Counted from the first letter of the stretch, positions 26,304 through 35,408 are shown. The stretch is 64,000 bases of DNA from Mesorhizobium_K quangtriensis (GCF_040081925.1 NZ_JBEBMF010000002.1:930001-994000); one strand, 5' to 3'. A program made the numbers and translations. The notes: a model not told the origin generated them from the letters alone.

Positions 26304-27242
26304 TTGAGCACTTCCTCCGCAACGGCTTCGAGGGCAGACGTCAAGCAGAAGGTCGCCCGTTTGGCGGCCTGGTCGATCGTCATCGCCTTCGTTGTGCTCG
26401 GCCTCAAGCTGTTCGCATGGTGGATCACCGGATCGGTCGCGCTTTATTCGGACGCGCTGGAATCGATCGTCAACGTGGTGACCGCAATCGCCGCAGTCTG
26501 GGCGATCCGGATCAGCTACATGCCGGCCGACCGCGACCACCAGCATGGCCACCACAAGGCGGAATATTTCGCGGCCGTCTTCGAAGGCGCGATGATCATC
26601 GTCGCCGCGCTGCTCATCATGTCACAGGTCATCCAGACGCTGAGCAATCCAAGTCCGATCGAGCAGCCGTGGGAAGGTCTCGCCATCAACGGCGGGGCGG
26701 CGGTCCTGAACGCGATCTGGGCAACAGTTCTGATCCGCCAGGGTCGCGCCGCGCGGTCGCCAGCGCTCGAAGCGGACGGTCACCATCTGATGACCGACGT
26801 CATGACGTCGGGAGGGGTCATCGCCGGCCTCATCCTGGCCGTCGCGACCGGATGGACGGTTCTTGATCCGCTACTCGCCACGCTTGTGGCGATCAACATC
26901 CTCGTGCAGGGCTGGAAGATCATGGGCGACTCGCTAAGCGGCCTCATGGACAAGGCGGTCGGCGTGGAGGAACACGTCCGCATCCGCGATATCGTCTCGG
27001 TCCAGTCCAAGGGCGCCATCGAGGTCCATGATCTCAAGACCCGTATCGCCGGCCGCGCGACCTTCATCGAATTCCACCTGATCGTGGACGGCGACATGAC
27101 CGTGCGCGAAAGCCATGTCATCTGCGATCGCATCGAAGAGGCGCTGAAAGCCGAAATTCCGAGCGTGCGCGTCACCATCCACGTCGAGCCGGACGACGAG
27201 GCGAAACTCCCGCCCGGGACCAGCGCCGTTCCGTTCGCCTGA
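26304..27242 (+). CDS. Cation diffusion facilitator family transporter
   Basis: The 312-residue inner-membrane protein exports divalent metals such as Zn, Fe or Mn by proton antiport. It has six helices with SDALESIVN in helix 2 and DGHHLMTDVMTSGG in helix 5. These carry the His/Asp metal site, followed by a cytoplasmic C-terminal domain (HDLKTRIAGRATFIEFHLIVDG). The helix-2 and helix-5 metal quartet reads as D-x-x-x-S/H-x-x-x-D, so the metal is uncertain. The start appears to be TTG 26304, one base after the trpE(G) stop. Confidence 0.9.
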   Translation: MSTSSATASRADVKQKVARLAAWSIVIAFVVLGLKLFAWWITGSVALYSDALESIVNVVTAIAAVWAIRISYMPADRDHQHGHHKAEYFAAVFEGAMIIVAALLIMSQVIQTLSNPSPIEQPWEGLAINGGAAVLNAIWATVLIRQGRAARSPALEADGHHLMTDVMTSGGVIAGLILAVATGWTVLDPLLATLVAINILVQGWKIMGDSLSGLMDKAVGVEEHVRIRDIVSVQSKGAIEVHDLKTRIAGRATFIEFHLIVDGDMTVRESHVICDRIEEALKAEIPSVRVTIHVEPDDEAKLPPGTSAVPFA

Positions 27243-27318
27243 CACCGAGCCCAGCCGACCAAAAGTTATCGAGCCGCTGGACCTGACAGTGGCATCGAGA
27301 CGGGTCTAAAGAGGGACA

Positions 27319-28401
27319 ATGGATTCCCTGCCACCCGCCCCCCAGCGCCTCGGAACGTTGCCAGCGGCGGTCCAATATGCGGCGCTGCTTCTTGTCTCGG
27401 CGGTTTTCGTTTTCCTCCTTGATCTCACTCACCTGCCCGCCGCATTTCTGATCGGGCCTATGTTCGCGGCCATCATCGCTGGCACGAACGGCGCGACGGT
27501 TCGTGTCCCGCGGCCGCTGTTCGGCGCAGCGCAGGCAGTCGTGGGCTGCCTCGTCGCGGCATCTATTTCGATCGAGATTATCGCCGCCTTCACTTCGGAC
27601 TGGCCGCTCGTCACGGCTGTGGTCATGGCAACGCTTGCCGCATCGAGTTTCCTCGGCTGGTTCATCAGCCGCTTCAAGGCGCTGCCCGGCTCCACCGCCG
27701 TATGGGGTTCGGCACCCGGAGGCGCGACCGCGATGGTGCTGATGGCGGGTGCATTTGGGGCCGACGTCAGGCTTGTCGCCTTCATGCAGTACCTGCGCGT
27801 CATCATGGTGTCGATCGCGGCCGCGCTGGTCGCGCGGCTTTGGGTCGATACATCCGGCGCGGAACTGCCGGCCCACATCTGGTTTCCGGCCATCCAGTGG
27901 CCCGCCTTCGGCGCGATGATCGCAATTGCAGTGGCCGGCGCAGCGTTAGGACGGCTGGCCCGCCTGCCCTCCCCCTACTTTCTGGGCGCCGCTATCCTGG
28001 GTGCGGTTGCCCACATCGGTTTCGGGGTGCCGATCCAGCTTCCCGAATGGCTGCTGGCGGCGTCATACGCCTTGATCGGCTGGGCGATCGGCCTGAACTT
28101 CACCAGCAGCATCCTGCTGCACGCCGCCCGCGCCCTGCCACAGATCGTCGGCTCAATCATCGCGCTGATGGCCTTCTGCGGCGGGCTGGCCTGGCTGCTC
28201 AGCCACGAGTTGGGCATCGACCCGCTGACCGCCTATCTGGCGACAAGCCCCGGAGGCCTTGATTCCGTGGCTATCATTGCGGCGGCTTCCAAGGACGTGG
28301 ACATGTCCTTTGTCATGGCGCTGCAAAGCTGCCGGCTGGCCTTCGTGCTCGCCTTCGGGCCGTTTCTGGCGAGATTGGTTTCGCGTTGGGTGAAGCAATA
28401 G
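27319..28401 (+). CDS. AbrB-family membrane protein (ammonia monooxygenase-like)
   Basis: The 360-residue protein has about 10 membrane segments with an internal duplication. LIGPMFAAIIAG in the first half is matched by YFLGAAILGAV in the second, and GSAPGGATAMVLMA by TSPGGLDSVAIIA. This is the pattern of the AbrB duplication family, often misnamed ammonia monooxygenase. Transport function is likely but the substrate is unknown. The gene ends 287 bases before leuA. Confidence 0.82.
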   Translation: MDSLPPAPQRLGTLPAAVQYAALLLVSAVFVFLLDLTHLPAAFLIGPMFAAIIAGTNGATVRVPRPLFGAAQAVVGCLVAASISIEIIAAFTSDWPLVTAVVMATLAASSFLGWFISRFKALPGSTAVWGSAPGGATAMVLMAGAFGADVRLVAFMQYLRVIMVSIAAALVARLWVDTSGAELPAHIWFPAIQWPAFGAMIAIAVAGAALGRLARLPSPYFLGAAILGAVAHIGFGVPIQLPEWLLAASYALIGWAIGLNFTSSILLHAARALPQIVGSIIALMAFCGGLAWLLSHELGIDPLTAYLATSPGGLDSVAIIAAASKDVDMSFVMALQSCRLAFVLAFGPFLARLVSRWVKQ

Positions 28402-28464
28402 GCGACGCCCTTGCAAGCGAAACGCGGCTCCTGTATGTCACCGTGCATGTTCTCGCGCTCGTCC

Positions 28465-28566
28465 ATGATCAGGTCTCACCGGCCCGCCTTTGCGGCCGAG
28501 ACTTTGCGCGCGCTGTCCTCGACGCTTCTTCTGCTCGGCCTTATCGGCGATCGCCGGGTCCGTTGA
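28465..28566 (+). CDS. leuL: Candidate leucine leader peptide for leuA
   Basis: This 33-codon frame begins at ATG 28465, ends with TGA at 28564, and has a run of leucine codons CTT CTT CTG CTC GGC CTT (LLLLGL, residues 21-26). The leucine run immediately precedes two mutually exclusive hairpins, and leuA starts 122 bases after the stop. That is the layout of an attenuation leader, with ribosome pausing on Leu codons when leucine is scarce. I see no clear Shine-Dalgarno sequence and no T-tract, so the mechanism is uncertain. Confidence 0.6.
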   Translation: MIRSHRPAFAAETLRALSSTLLLLGLIGDRRVR

Positions 28567-28594
28567 GGAGCGCCCGGCGGTCGAACGAGCCGCC
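28552..28594 (+). promoter_or_regulatory. Alternative hairpins after the leucine leader
   Basis: CGCCGGG (28552-28558) can pair with CCCGGCG (28573-28579). GGCGG (28576-28580) can instead pair with CCGCC (28590-28594). The two stems share bases 28576-28579, so they exclude each other, as expected for an attenuator. A ribosome finishing the leader would cover the first arm. Confidence 0.5.
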
Positions 28595-28688
28595 TTCGCG
28601 CCGCCAGCTCCTTGCAGTCACAATTCCGGTTTAATATTCGTCAGGCGACGCCTGCGCATGGTCCGCAGCCGCCGGGAAGAGAAGAAAG

Positions 28689-30395
28689 ATGGACGCAAAG
28701 ATCGAAGCAGCGATTCGCAAGGGCATGCCCGACGCCGCGCGAAAATATGAACCCTACCCGGCTGTTGGCCTGACCGACCGCACATGGCCGAACAAGCGCA
28801 TCGAAAAGGCACCGATTTGGTGCTCAGTCGACCTGCGCGATGGCAACCAGGCGCTGATCGACCCGATGGGTCAGGAGCGCAAGGCGCGCATGTTCCGCCT
28901 CCTGCTCGATATGGGTTTCAAGGAGATCGAGATCGGATTCCCCTCGGCGTCGCAGACCGACTTCGACTTCGCCCGCTGGGCGATCGAGGAAGCCGGCGTG
29001 CCGGACGACGTGTCGTTGCAGGTGCTGGTGCAGTGCCGGCCCGAACTGATCACGCGCACCTTCGAATCCCTGCAGGGCGCGAAAAATCCCATCGTCCATT
29101 TCTACAATTCGACCAGCGAGCTCCAGCGCCGCGTCGTCTTCGCCAAGGACGTGGCCGGCATAAAGCAGATCGCGACCGACGCTGCCAAGATGATCACCGA
29201 CATGGCGGCCAAGGCAGGCGGCGGCTTCCGCTTCGAATACTCGCCGGAAAGCTTCACCGGCACCGAACTCGAGGTTTCGCTGGAAATCTGTAACGCGGTT
29301 ACCGAGATCGTCAGGCCGACCCCTGACAATAAGCTGATCCTGAACCTGCCCGCGACCGTCGAGATGTCGACGCCGAACATCCACGCCGACCAGATCGAAT
29401 GGATGTGCCGTAATCTCGACAACCGCGAGAACGTCATCGTCTCGCTCCACCCGCACAACGACCGTGGCACCGGCATCGCCGCGACCGAACTCGGCCTGAT
29501 GGCAGGCGCGGATCGCGTCGAGGGCACGCTGTTCGGCAATGGAGAGCGCACCGGAAATGTCGACATCGTCACGCTGGCGCTCAACATGTACACGCAGGGC
29601 GTCGATCCCGAGCTGGATTGCTCCGACATCAACCGCATGAAGGATGTCTACGAGTATTCCAACCAGTTGCGGATTCCCGAGCGTCATCCCTATGTCGGCG
29701 AACTGGTCTACACGGCCTTCTCCGGTTCGCACCAGGACGCGATCAACAAGGGCATGAAGGCGATCAAGGTCGCCAACAAGCCGCTCTGGGAAGTGCCCTA
29801 CCTGCCAATCGACCCGCAGGATGTCGGCCGTACCTACGAAGCGATCATTCGCATCAACTCGCAGTCCGGCAAGGGCGGCATCGCCTATGTGCTGCAGGCC
29901 GACTACGGGCTGAACCTGCCGCGCAACCTGCAGATCGAGTTTTCGAAGGAGATCCAGACGATCACCGACGCCGAAGGCAAGGAGCTTTCCGCCAAGCGCA
30001 TCTACGACCGGTTCCGCGAAGTCTATGTCGACCAGCCACAAGGACGGCTGAAATTTCTCGATCACCAGACCTATCCGGATACGGAAGCCAAGGGTCGCCG
30101 TGTCGTCGAGGCGACCATCCTCGACAAGGGCAAGGAACTGGTGATCAAAGGAAGCGGCAACGGTCCCATCGACGGCTTTGTCGACGCGCTCTCGCGGCAT
30201 GTCGGCATCCCTCTCTCGGTGCGCGACTACTCCGAGCATTCGATCCAGCATGGCTCGAACGCGGCCGCGATCTGCTACGTCGAGATGGAACATCCGGGCG
30301 GAACCCTCTTCGGCGTTAGCATCAACACGAACATCGTCGCCGCTTCCCTTGAAGCGGTGACGTCAGCCGTTAACAGGATTCTCGCGGCCAAATAA
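28689..30395 (+). CDS. leuA: 2-isopropylmalate synthase
   Basis: The enzyme condenses acetyl-CoA with 2-oxoisovalerate, the first committed step to leucine. The 568-residue form is the longer type found in rhizobia, yeast and actinobacteria. The HMGL-like barrel includes CSVDLRDGNQAL (metal Asp and Arg near residue 50) and SLHPHNDRGTG (metal histidines). The C-terminal LeuA regulatory domain (about 440-568), with EHSIQHGSNAAAICYVEM, should bind leucine for feedback. GAAGAGAAG precedes ATG 28689. Confidence 0.96.
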   Translation: MDAKIEAAIRKGMPDAARKYEPYPAVGLTDRTWPNKRIEKAPIWCSVDLRDGNQALIDPMGQERKARMFRLLLDMGFKEIEIGFPSASQTDFDFARWAIEEAGVPDDVSLQVLVQCRPELITRTFESLQGAKNPIVHFYNSTSELQRRVVFAKDVAGIKQIATDAAKMITDMAAKAGGGFRFEYSPESFTGTELEVSLEICNAVTEIVRPTPDNKLILNLPATVEMSTPNIHADQIEWMCRNLDNRENVIVSLHPHNDRGTGIAATELGLMAGADRVEGTLFGNGERTGNVDIVTLALNMYTQGVDPELDCSDINRMKDVYEYSNQLRIPERHPYVGELVYTAFSGSHQDAINKGMKAIKVANKPLWEVPYLPIDPQDVGRTYEAIIRINSQSGKGGIAYVLQADYGLNLPRNLQIEFSKEIQTITDAEGKELSAKRIYDRFREVYVDQPQGRLKFLDHQTYPDTEAKGRRVVEATILDKGKELVIKGSGNGPIDGFVDALSRHVGIPLSVRDYSEHSIQHGSNAAAICYVEMEHPGGTLFGVSINTNIVAASLEAVTSAVNRILAAK

Positions 30396-30414
30396 TCCAG
30401 CCCGCACCTGAATT

Positions 30415-30447
30415 GCTCAGGCGGCGACGCAAACGCGCCGCTTGAGC
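30415..30447 (+). repeat. Hairpin downstream of leuA
   Basis: GCTCAGGCGGCG (30415-30426) pairs with CGCCGCTTGAGC (30436-30447) with one G-U pair and a 9-base loop. It is followed by an A-run rather than a T-run, so it may stabilise the leuA 3' end instead of terminating. Confidence 0.5.
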
Positions 30448-30506
30448 GAATGCGGAAAAAAGACAAAATTAGCTGATGGTTAACTATGTTGTCCGGGCTG
30501 GGAACC

Positions 30507-31112
30507 ATGAGCGACAAGGCAGAAAACCAGGACCAATCGCCCCAGACGCGCCGTCTGGCGGACGTTGTGCGGGAGGTCAAGAACGCGATGGCCGACCGCG
30601 ACGACGTCGTTGTCGAACTGCGCGAGGCCACCCGCACACGGCTTGAACTGATGGCGGCGGAACTGGCACCAGTGTTCGCCCAGGTGCCGGCTGACGCCGA
30701 TCTCTTCGACTTCACCATATCATCCGGACTGCAGCCGCGCCTCTGGATCGACGCGGTCAGCCACGTCGCGATGGCACGCGACCGCCGCACCTATCGCTTC
30801 CTCCGGGACACGCGGGCGGGACGTGTCGTGCTGGCCGAGGACATCGCCATAAAGCCCGTAGCCGACCAGGTCGCGCGCTATGTCGCCGAACGCCTGATCG
30901 AGCGGGAGCGCATGATGGATGGGTTACCCCTTTCGCTGAGAAATGAAGGCAGCGCAGCGGAGCCCTCGCCGGAGACAGTCGTGCGGCGCGGCGGCTGGCC
31001 GGCGTTCCTTTCCGGGTTGGGACTGGTGGCAGCCGGCGCGCTCGTCGGCTTGATCGCCACGGTGCTTACGCTCTGGGATCGGTTGCTCACAACCTTCGGT
31101 TCCGGTCAGTAG
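30507..31112 (+). CDS. Conserved hypothetical protein with C-terminal membrane anchor
   Basis: The 201-residue protein has a helical, charged N-terminal half (LADVVREVKNAMADRDDVVVELREATRTRLE) and a domain with LWIDAVSHVAMARDRRTYRFLRDTRAGRVVLAED. A single membrane segment lies near the C-terminus (FLSGLGLVAAGALVGLIATV). It is probably tail-anchored in the inner membrane, facing the cytoplasm. I do not recognise a named family. ATG 30486 is an in-frame alternative start. It is convergent with the phosphoesterase gene, with two bases between the stops. Confidence 0.7.
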   Translation: MSDKAENQDQSPQTRRLADVVREVKNAMADRDDVVVELREATRTRLELMAAELAPVFAQVPADADLFDFTISSGLQPRLWIDAVSHVAMARDRRTYRFLRDTRAGRVVLAEDIAIKPVADQVARYVAERLIERERMMDGLPLSLRNEGSAAEPSPETVVRRGGWPAFLSGLGLVAAGALVGLIATVLTLWDRLLTTFGSGQ

Positions 31113-31114
31113 TC

Positions 31115-32062
31115 TTATCGCGACCCGCCGATCGCGACTTTTGCCCCACTGTCCGGATCGCCGGCCAGATCGACGCTCATGAGATCCTCGACCGGCATGG
31201 TCGGGCCATGTTGGCCACGGCGGACAAGCCGCAGCGACCAGGCGCCCGGATCGCCCGAAATCTCCAGCAGGTTCCATTGTCCCGCCGGATGCGAGCCGCC
31301 GAAGGACTGGCCGCCGGCAGCAACGCCAACGACGGGCACCTTCGAGCGCCCCTTCCCGCTGATCCAGTTCAGCGTCGGTTCGTGCGAATGACCATGCAGA
31401 ACGACTTCCGCGCCATGTCTTGCAATCGTGTTCTGGAAATTGCCGATACCAAAGAGCCGCTTGTGCTGGGCAACCGCGCCGCGCACGGGAGGATGATGGA
31501 TCATCACCACGCGGAACAGCCCCTGCCCGGCAGCCTTGTCGAGCAGCGTCGCCAGCCTGTGCGACTGGTCTTCCCGGAAAAAGCCATTTGCCATGAAGGG
31601 AGCCGTAGCGCGGGCGCTGGAGACGCCGATCAGGGCCACGTTGCCCCGCACGCGCAGATAGGGAAAGGAATGCCTATCGACCGTCGCCGAGCCGCCGTCC
31701 CCTGCCATCCATGGCCCCCAGAAACGGCAGGCCTTGTCGAAAGCGCCGGGCACATAGGCATCATGGTTGCCGGGAACCACCGAGACGCTTTCAGGCGTTC
31801 CAAGCGCCTCCAGCCAGAGCTTCGCCAGTTCGATTTCCGCATCGAGCGCGAGGTTCACCAGGTCTCCGGTGACTGCGAGATGATCGACGCCCGACGCTTT
31901 GATGTCGTCGAGGATATGGCCGAGAATGCCTTCGTGCAGGATATGCCGGCGATTGCGCTGCCAGTTGACGTAGCCGACCATCCTCTTTGACGCGAGGTCG
32001 CGATAGGTTACATCGGGAAGAGGACCAAGGTGGACGTCGGAGATATGGGCGAGCCTGAACAT
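31115..32062 (-). CDS. Calcineurin-like metallophosphoesterase
   Basis: The 315-residue protein carries the dimetal motifs in order: DVHLG near residue 9, TGDLVN near 65, PGNHDAY near 96, IHHPP near 190 and the final HGHSHEP near 220. It should hydrolyse a phosphodiester or phosphomonoester; cyclic nucleotides or UDP-diacylglucosamine-type substrates are possible but undetermined. It has no signal peptide. It is divergent from the NUDIX gene. Confidence 0.9.
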   Translation of the reverse strand: MFRLAHISDVHLGPLPDVTYRDLASKRMVGYVNWQRNRRHILHEGILGHILDDIKASGVDHLAVTGDLVNLALDAEIELAKLWLEALGTPESVSVVPGNHDAYVPGAFDKACRFWGPWMAGDGGSATVDRHSFPYLRVRGNVALIGVSSARATAPFMANGFFREDQSHRLATLLDKAAGQGLFRVVMIHHPPVRGAVAQHKRLFGIGNFQNTIARHGAEVVLHGHSHEPTLNWISGKGRSKVPVVGVAAGGQSFGGSHPAGQWNLLEISGDPGAWSLRLVRRGQHGPTMPVEDLMSVDLAGDPDSGAKVAIGGSR

Positions 32063-32136
32063 CGTGCTCTTTTAGACCGAGATGGGCCCGGATTGAAACG
32101 TACCGACGGCAATGCGTTCGCGACCGGAATGTTCCG

Positions 32137-32634
32137 GTGACGTCCCCTGCGAACGACCGGTTTCGCCAGATAGGTTGGCCACGCCTTCGGGCGAGGCTTT
32201 TTCATTTCTACTTCCGTCTGAAAAGGCCGATGACCTTTGGCGTGCGCGGCCTCGTCTACGACCGAGAGAAAAACGCCGTCTTCCTCATCCGGCACACCTA
32301 TGTGCCCGGCTGGCAGTTGCCCGGTGGCGGCGTCGAGGTCGGCGAAACGGCCATGCAGGCGCTTGAGCGCGAACTGTTCGAGGAAGGCGTCATCGAGATC
32401 ACCGGCGAACCGGTGCTAAGATCGATCCACTTCAACCGTCAGGCAAGCCGCCGCGACCATGTTGCCTTCTACCTGATCGAAAGCTTTCGGCAGGCTGCGC
32501 CGAAGCTGCCAGACCGGGAGATCGCGGAAGCAGGCTTCTTTCCGCTCGACGCTCTGCCTCAGGCGACCACGCCGGCGACACACCGGCGCATCGCCGAGGT
32601 ATTCGGCGCTGTGCCCGTGTCTCCCGATTGGTAA
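32137..32634 (+). CDS. NUDIX hydrolase
   Basis: The 165-residue protein has a complete Nudix box, GGGVEVGETAMQALERELFE followed by EG, so it should cleave a nucleoside diphosphate linked to another moiety using Mg. The start is taken as GTG 32137, because the sequence conserved before the Nudix core (RARLFHFYFRLKRPMTFGVR) begins soon after. ATG 32230 is the next alternative. It is convergent with the glutathionyl-hydroquinone reductase gene, with one base between the stops. Confidence 0.88.
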   Translation: MTSPANDRFRQIGWPRLRARLFHFYFRLKRPMTFGVRGLVYDREKNAVFLIRHTYVPGWQLPGGGVEVGETAMQALERELFEEGVIEITGEPVLRSIHFNRQASRRDHVAFYLIESFRQAAPKLPDREIAEAGFFPLDALPQATTPATHRRIAEVFGAVPVSPDW

Positions 32635-32635
32635 G

Positions 32636-33625
32636 CTAAGCCGCTTTGCCAAACCGGTCGCGGTCGTGCGGCGCGCCGTAGTCGACCTCAGGTCCGACAG
32701 GGACGATGCCCGTCGGATTGATGGTCGCGTGGCTGCCGTAATAGTGCGACTTGATGTGATGCAGGTTTACCGTGCCTGCCACGCCCGGCACCTGATAGAG
32801 ATCGCGCAGGTAGTTGGAGAGGTTGGGGTAGTCGGCGATCCGCCTCAGATTGCATTTGAAGTGCCCGACATAGACGGGATCGAAACGCACCAGCGTGGTG
32901 AAAAGCCGCCAGTCGGCTTCGGTGACCACGTTGCCCGCAAGATAACGCTGCCTGGAAAGACGCTCCTCCAATTGATCGAGCGCCGCGAACAGTTCGCGGA
33001 AGGCGTCCTCGTAGGCTTCCTGCGTCGTGGCGAAGCCTGCCCGGTAGACGCCGTTGTTCACTGATGGATAGACGAGCGCGTTGATACGGTCGATCTCCTC
33101 GCGCAGGGGCTGAGGGTAGAAATCGACTGAGGCATCGGCCCATTCGTCGAAGGCCGAGTTCAGCATGCGTATGATTTCGGGGGACTCGTTGGAGACGATT
33201 GTCTTCTCCTGTTTGTCCCAGAGAACCGGCACGGTAACGCGCCCGGAATAGTCCGGGTCGGCCTTGGTGTAGATCTGGTGCAGGAAGTCCAGGCCGTAGA
33301 GCGTGTCGCCCGTGGCCCCGTCTTCGGCCAGGAACGTCCAGCCGTCCTTGCCCATGTAGTGGTGGACGACGGAAACCGAGATGATGTCTTCCAGCTTCTT
33401 GAGCTTGCGGAAAATCAGGGTGCGATGCGCCCACGGACAGGCCAGCGAGACATAGAGGTGGTAGCGGCCCGGCTCAGCCTTGAAGCCGCGCACCCGGCCG
33501 TCCGCCGGCTTTCCGTCCGCCGTCACCCAGTCGCGCCACTTGGCGTCCTGCCGAACGAACTTGCCGCCTGACTCCTTGGTGTCATACCAGCGGTCAACCC
33601 ATTTTCCGTCGACCAGCAGTCCCAT
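32636..33625 (-). CDS. Glutathionyl-hydroquinone reductase (Xi-class GST)
   Basis: The 329-residue ECM4/YqjG-type enzyme removes glutathione from glutathionyl-hydroquinones. The catalytic cysteine is in SLACPWAHRT near residue 63, and YMGKDGW and NNGVYRAGFA are family-typical. The long in-frame N-terminal extension to 33871 is rejected, because GAGGAG lies 8 bases before ATG 33625 and MGLLVDGKWVDRWYDT is the usual start. A GGTGAC dyad lies about 70 bases upstream. Confidence 0.93.
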   Translation of the reverse strand: MGLLVDGKWVDRWYDTKESGGKFVRQDAKWRDWVTADGKPADGRVRGFKAEPGRYHLYVSLACPWAHRTLIFRKLKKLEDIISVSVVHHYMGKDGWTFLAEDGATGDTLYGLDFLHQIYTKADPDYSGRVTVPVLWDKQEKTIVSNESPEIIRMLNSAFDEWADASVDFYPQPLREEIDRINALVYPSVNNGVYRAGFATTQEAYEDAFRELFAALDQLEERLSRQRYLAGNVVTEADWRLFTTLVRFDPVYVGHFKCNLRRIADYPNLSNYLRDLYQVPGVAGTVNLHHIKSHYYGSHATINPTGIVPVGPEVDYGAPHDRDRFGKAA

Positions 33626-33693
33626 GATCAGCGCTCCTCGTTCCTTTCGGCCGTATTTAGGTTCCACCGGGGGCGAAGCACAGGACAAACTGC

Positions 33694-33710
33694 GGTGACA
33701 CTCCGTCACC
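33694..33710. promoter_or_regulatory. Candidate operator dyad GGTGAC-N5-GTCACC
   Basis: A perfect inverted repeat of 6 bases per arm in the divergent region between the glutathionyl-hydroquinone reductase (start 33625) and the GNAT gene. It would suit a small dimeric repressor responding to quinones or electrophiles; that is inference. Confidence 0.4.
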
Positions 33711-33870
33711 CAAAACGACAAAAGCCGTAGACGTCCCGTCGAAATGATGTTAGCGGGCGCGCCATGCTCATGATCCGGATCAACCGACGACGAATGGAAG
33801 CCCGCGCCTGAAGGCGCCGATGGCCCGCCGCGCCTTCGCGGCATTCCTTCCTCTTCGACCGGACCAGACA

Positions 33871-34401
33871 ATGACCGCCGACGTGACCTATCTGCCGGAA
33901 TGCCCGGCGCACGATGCCGAAATCGAACACATCAATGAAGAAGCGTTCGGACCGGGACGCTTCGTCCGCGCGGCCTATAAAATCCGCGAGGGCGGCCCGC
34001 ACGAACGCGCTCTATCTTTCGTAGCCGTCCATGAAGGCGTGGTCATCGCGTCGGTCCGCATGACACGGATCGCTGCCATGGAGGGCAAAGGCCTGCTTCT
34101 TGGTCCGCTGGCGGTACGGCCGGCTTTCAAGAACCTCGGCATCGGTCGCAAACTTGTGGCGCTTGCGGTCGATGCGGCCAGAAAGGCAGGCGCGCCGCTG
34201 GTGTTGCTGGTGGGCGACGAGCCCTACTATGGCCCGCTGGGATTCGCGCGTGTGCCGCGCGGACAGGTGGCCATGCCGCGCCCGGTGGATCTGAACCGCA
34301 TCTTGGTGGCAGAGATCGAGCCCGGCGCGGCTACGCACTTCAAGGGCGAGGTGCGTCATGCAGACCAGTCTGGGGTCGGAGCCAAGGACCTAGTGGTCTG
34401 A
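33871..34401 (+). CDS. GNAT family N-acetyltransferase (YhbS-like)
   Basis: The 176-residue protein has a GNAT fold with the acetyl-CoA binding stretch LAVRPAFKNLGIGRKLVALA and the C-terminal YYGPLGFARV. It transfers an acetyl group to an amine on an unknown acceptor. I prefer ATG 33871 (MTADVTYLPE); ATG 33820 is an in-frame alternative with a basic extension. It lies 79 bases before the HugZ-like gene on the same strand. Confidence 0.85.
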   Translation: MTADVTYLPECPAHDAEIEHINEEAFGPGRFVRAAYKIREGGPHERALSFVAVHEGVVIASVRMTRIAAMEGKGLLLGPLAVRPAFKNLGIGRKLVALAVDAARKAGAPLVLLVGDEPYYGPLGFARVPRGQVAMPRPVDLNRILVAEIEPGAATHFKGEVRHADQSGVGAKDLVV

Positions 34402-34480
34402 CGACGATTGAACCCGGCACTTGCCATACAGGCTGGACAAGGCAATAACCGGATTAACGCAGTCAACTTTAGATGAAGCG

Positions 34481-35248
34481 ATGAATGACCAGCCGAAAGA
34501 CGTGATCCGCGAAACCGACGCCGAGGCGATCCGGCTGGCCAAGACGCTTGTCCGCGTGGCCAGATTCGGCGCGCTTGCAGCCTTGGACGCCGAAACCGGC
34601 GCGCCAATTGCGAGCCGCGTCGGCGTTGCGACCGATGCCGACGGCACGCCGCTCATCCTCGTTTCCGGGCTCGCGGCCCACACAAGAGCAATTCTGGCCG
34701 ATCCGCGCTGTTCGCTTCTGGTCGGCGAACCGGGCAAGGGCGATCCCCTCGCCCACCCAAGGATCACGCTCCAATGCAGAGCAGTCAGGCTGGAGTGTGA
34801 AACGCCGGAGCGCACACGCGCCGAATGGCGCTACCTGAGCCGCAATCCGAAGGCGAAGCTTTATGTCGGCCTTGGCGACTTCTCGTTTTTCCGCCTCGAG
34901 GTCGAGCGCGCCAGCCTCAATGGCGGCTTCGGCAAGGCCTATGCACTGAAGCGCGAGGATATCGTGCTCGACAGCCCCGTGGTTGAAGAACTCGCCGCCG
35001 CCGAACAACGTGCGGTCGACCACATGAACGACGATCATCTGGACGCGATCGCCAATTTTGCGCGCCATTTCGCCAAGGTCGACAGCGCCGGCTGGGTCAT
35101 GACGGGCCTGGATATCGACGGGTTCGACATCGTCGCAGGCGACGAAGCGCGGCGTATCTTTTTTCCCTCTCCGCTGAAGGATGCACGGGAGATGCGGGAA
35201 ATACTCGTGGCAATGGCCAAGGAAGCTCGGGAAGCCGTTCAGCCGTAG
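34481..35248 (+). CDS. HugZ-like pyridoxamine 5'-phosphate oxidase family / DUF2470 protein
   Basis: The 255-residue protein has an N-terminal split-barrel flavin/heme domain (about 20-150, with ALAALDAETGAPIASRVG and KLYVGLGDFSFFRLEVERASLNGGFGKAY) and a C-terminal DUF2470 domain with DHMNDDHLDAIANFA. This two-domain layout matches HugZ-type heme-utilisation proteins. Heme binding or degradation is inferred from that architecture. I start at ATG 34481 (MNDQPKD). It precedes the metal-related ArsR/copper block, but its stop is 160 bases away from the next gene. Confidence 0.82.
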   Translation: MNDQPKDVIRETDAEAIRLAKTLVRVARFGALAALDAETGAPIASRVGVATDADGTPLILVSGLAAHTRAILADPRCSLLVGEPGKGDPLAHPRITLQCRAVRLECETPERTRAEWRYLSRNPKAKLYVGLGDFSFFRLEVERASLNGGFGKAYALKREDIVLDSPVVEELAAAEQRAVDHMNDDHLDAIANFARHFAKVDSAGWVMTGLDIDGFDIVAGDEARRIFFPSPLKDAREMREILVAMAKEAREAVQP

Positions 35249-35345
35249 CATTTTTTTGGTCAGCTTCCGCGTTCACGTGCCTTGAGATTTGATGACGGTG
35301 CTCTAGCTTGCAATTTGCTGCGCGAAGCACCGCATCGCTTCCGCA

Positions 35346-35364
35346 GAATTCGAGCGTGGAATTC
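35346..35364. promoter_or_regulatory. GAATTC-N7-GAATTC pair upstream of arsR-type gene
   Basis: Two copies of the palindrome GAATTC lie 7 bases apart, 45-63 bases before the ArsR-type regulator start. They could be its autoregulatory operator. This is a weak, position-based suggestion. Confidence 0.3.
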
Positions 35365-35408
35365 GGAAGTGTCGCCTCGGCGTCCGACGAAACGGCGCAG
35401 GGGATCGG

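Noticed and set aside
28824..30293. 489-codon minus-strand frame opposite leuA
   Set aside because: It is an antisense shadow of a well-defined leuA.
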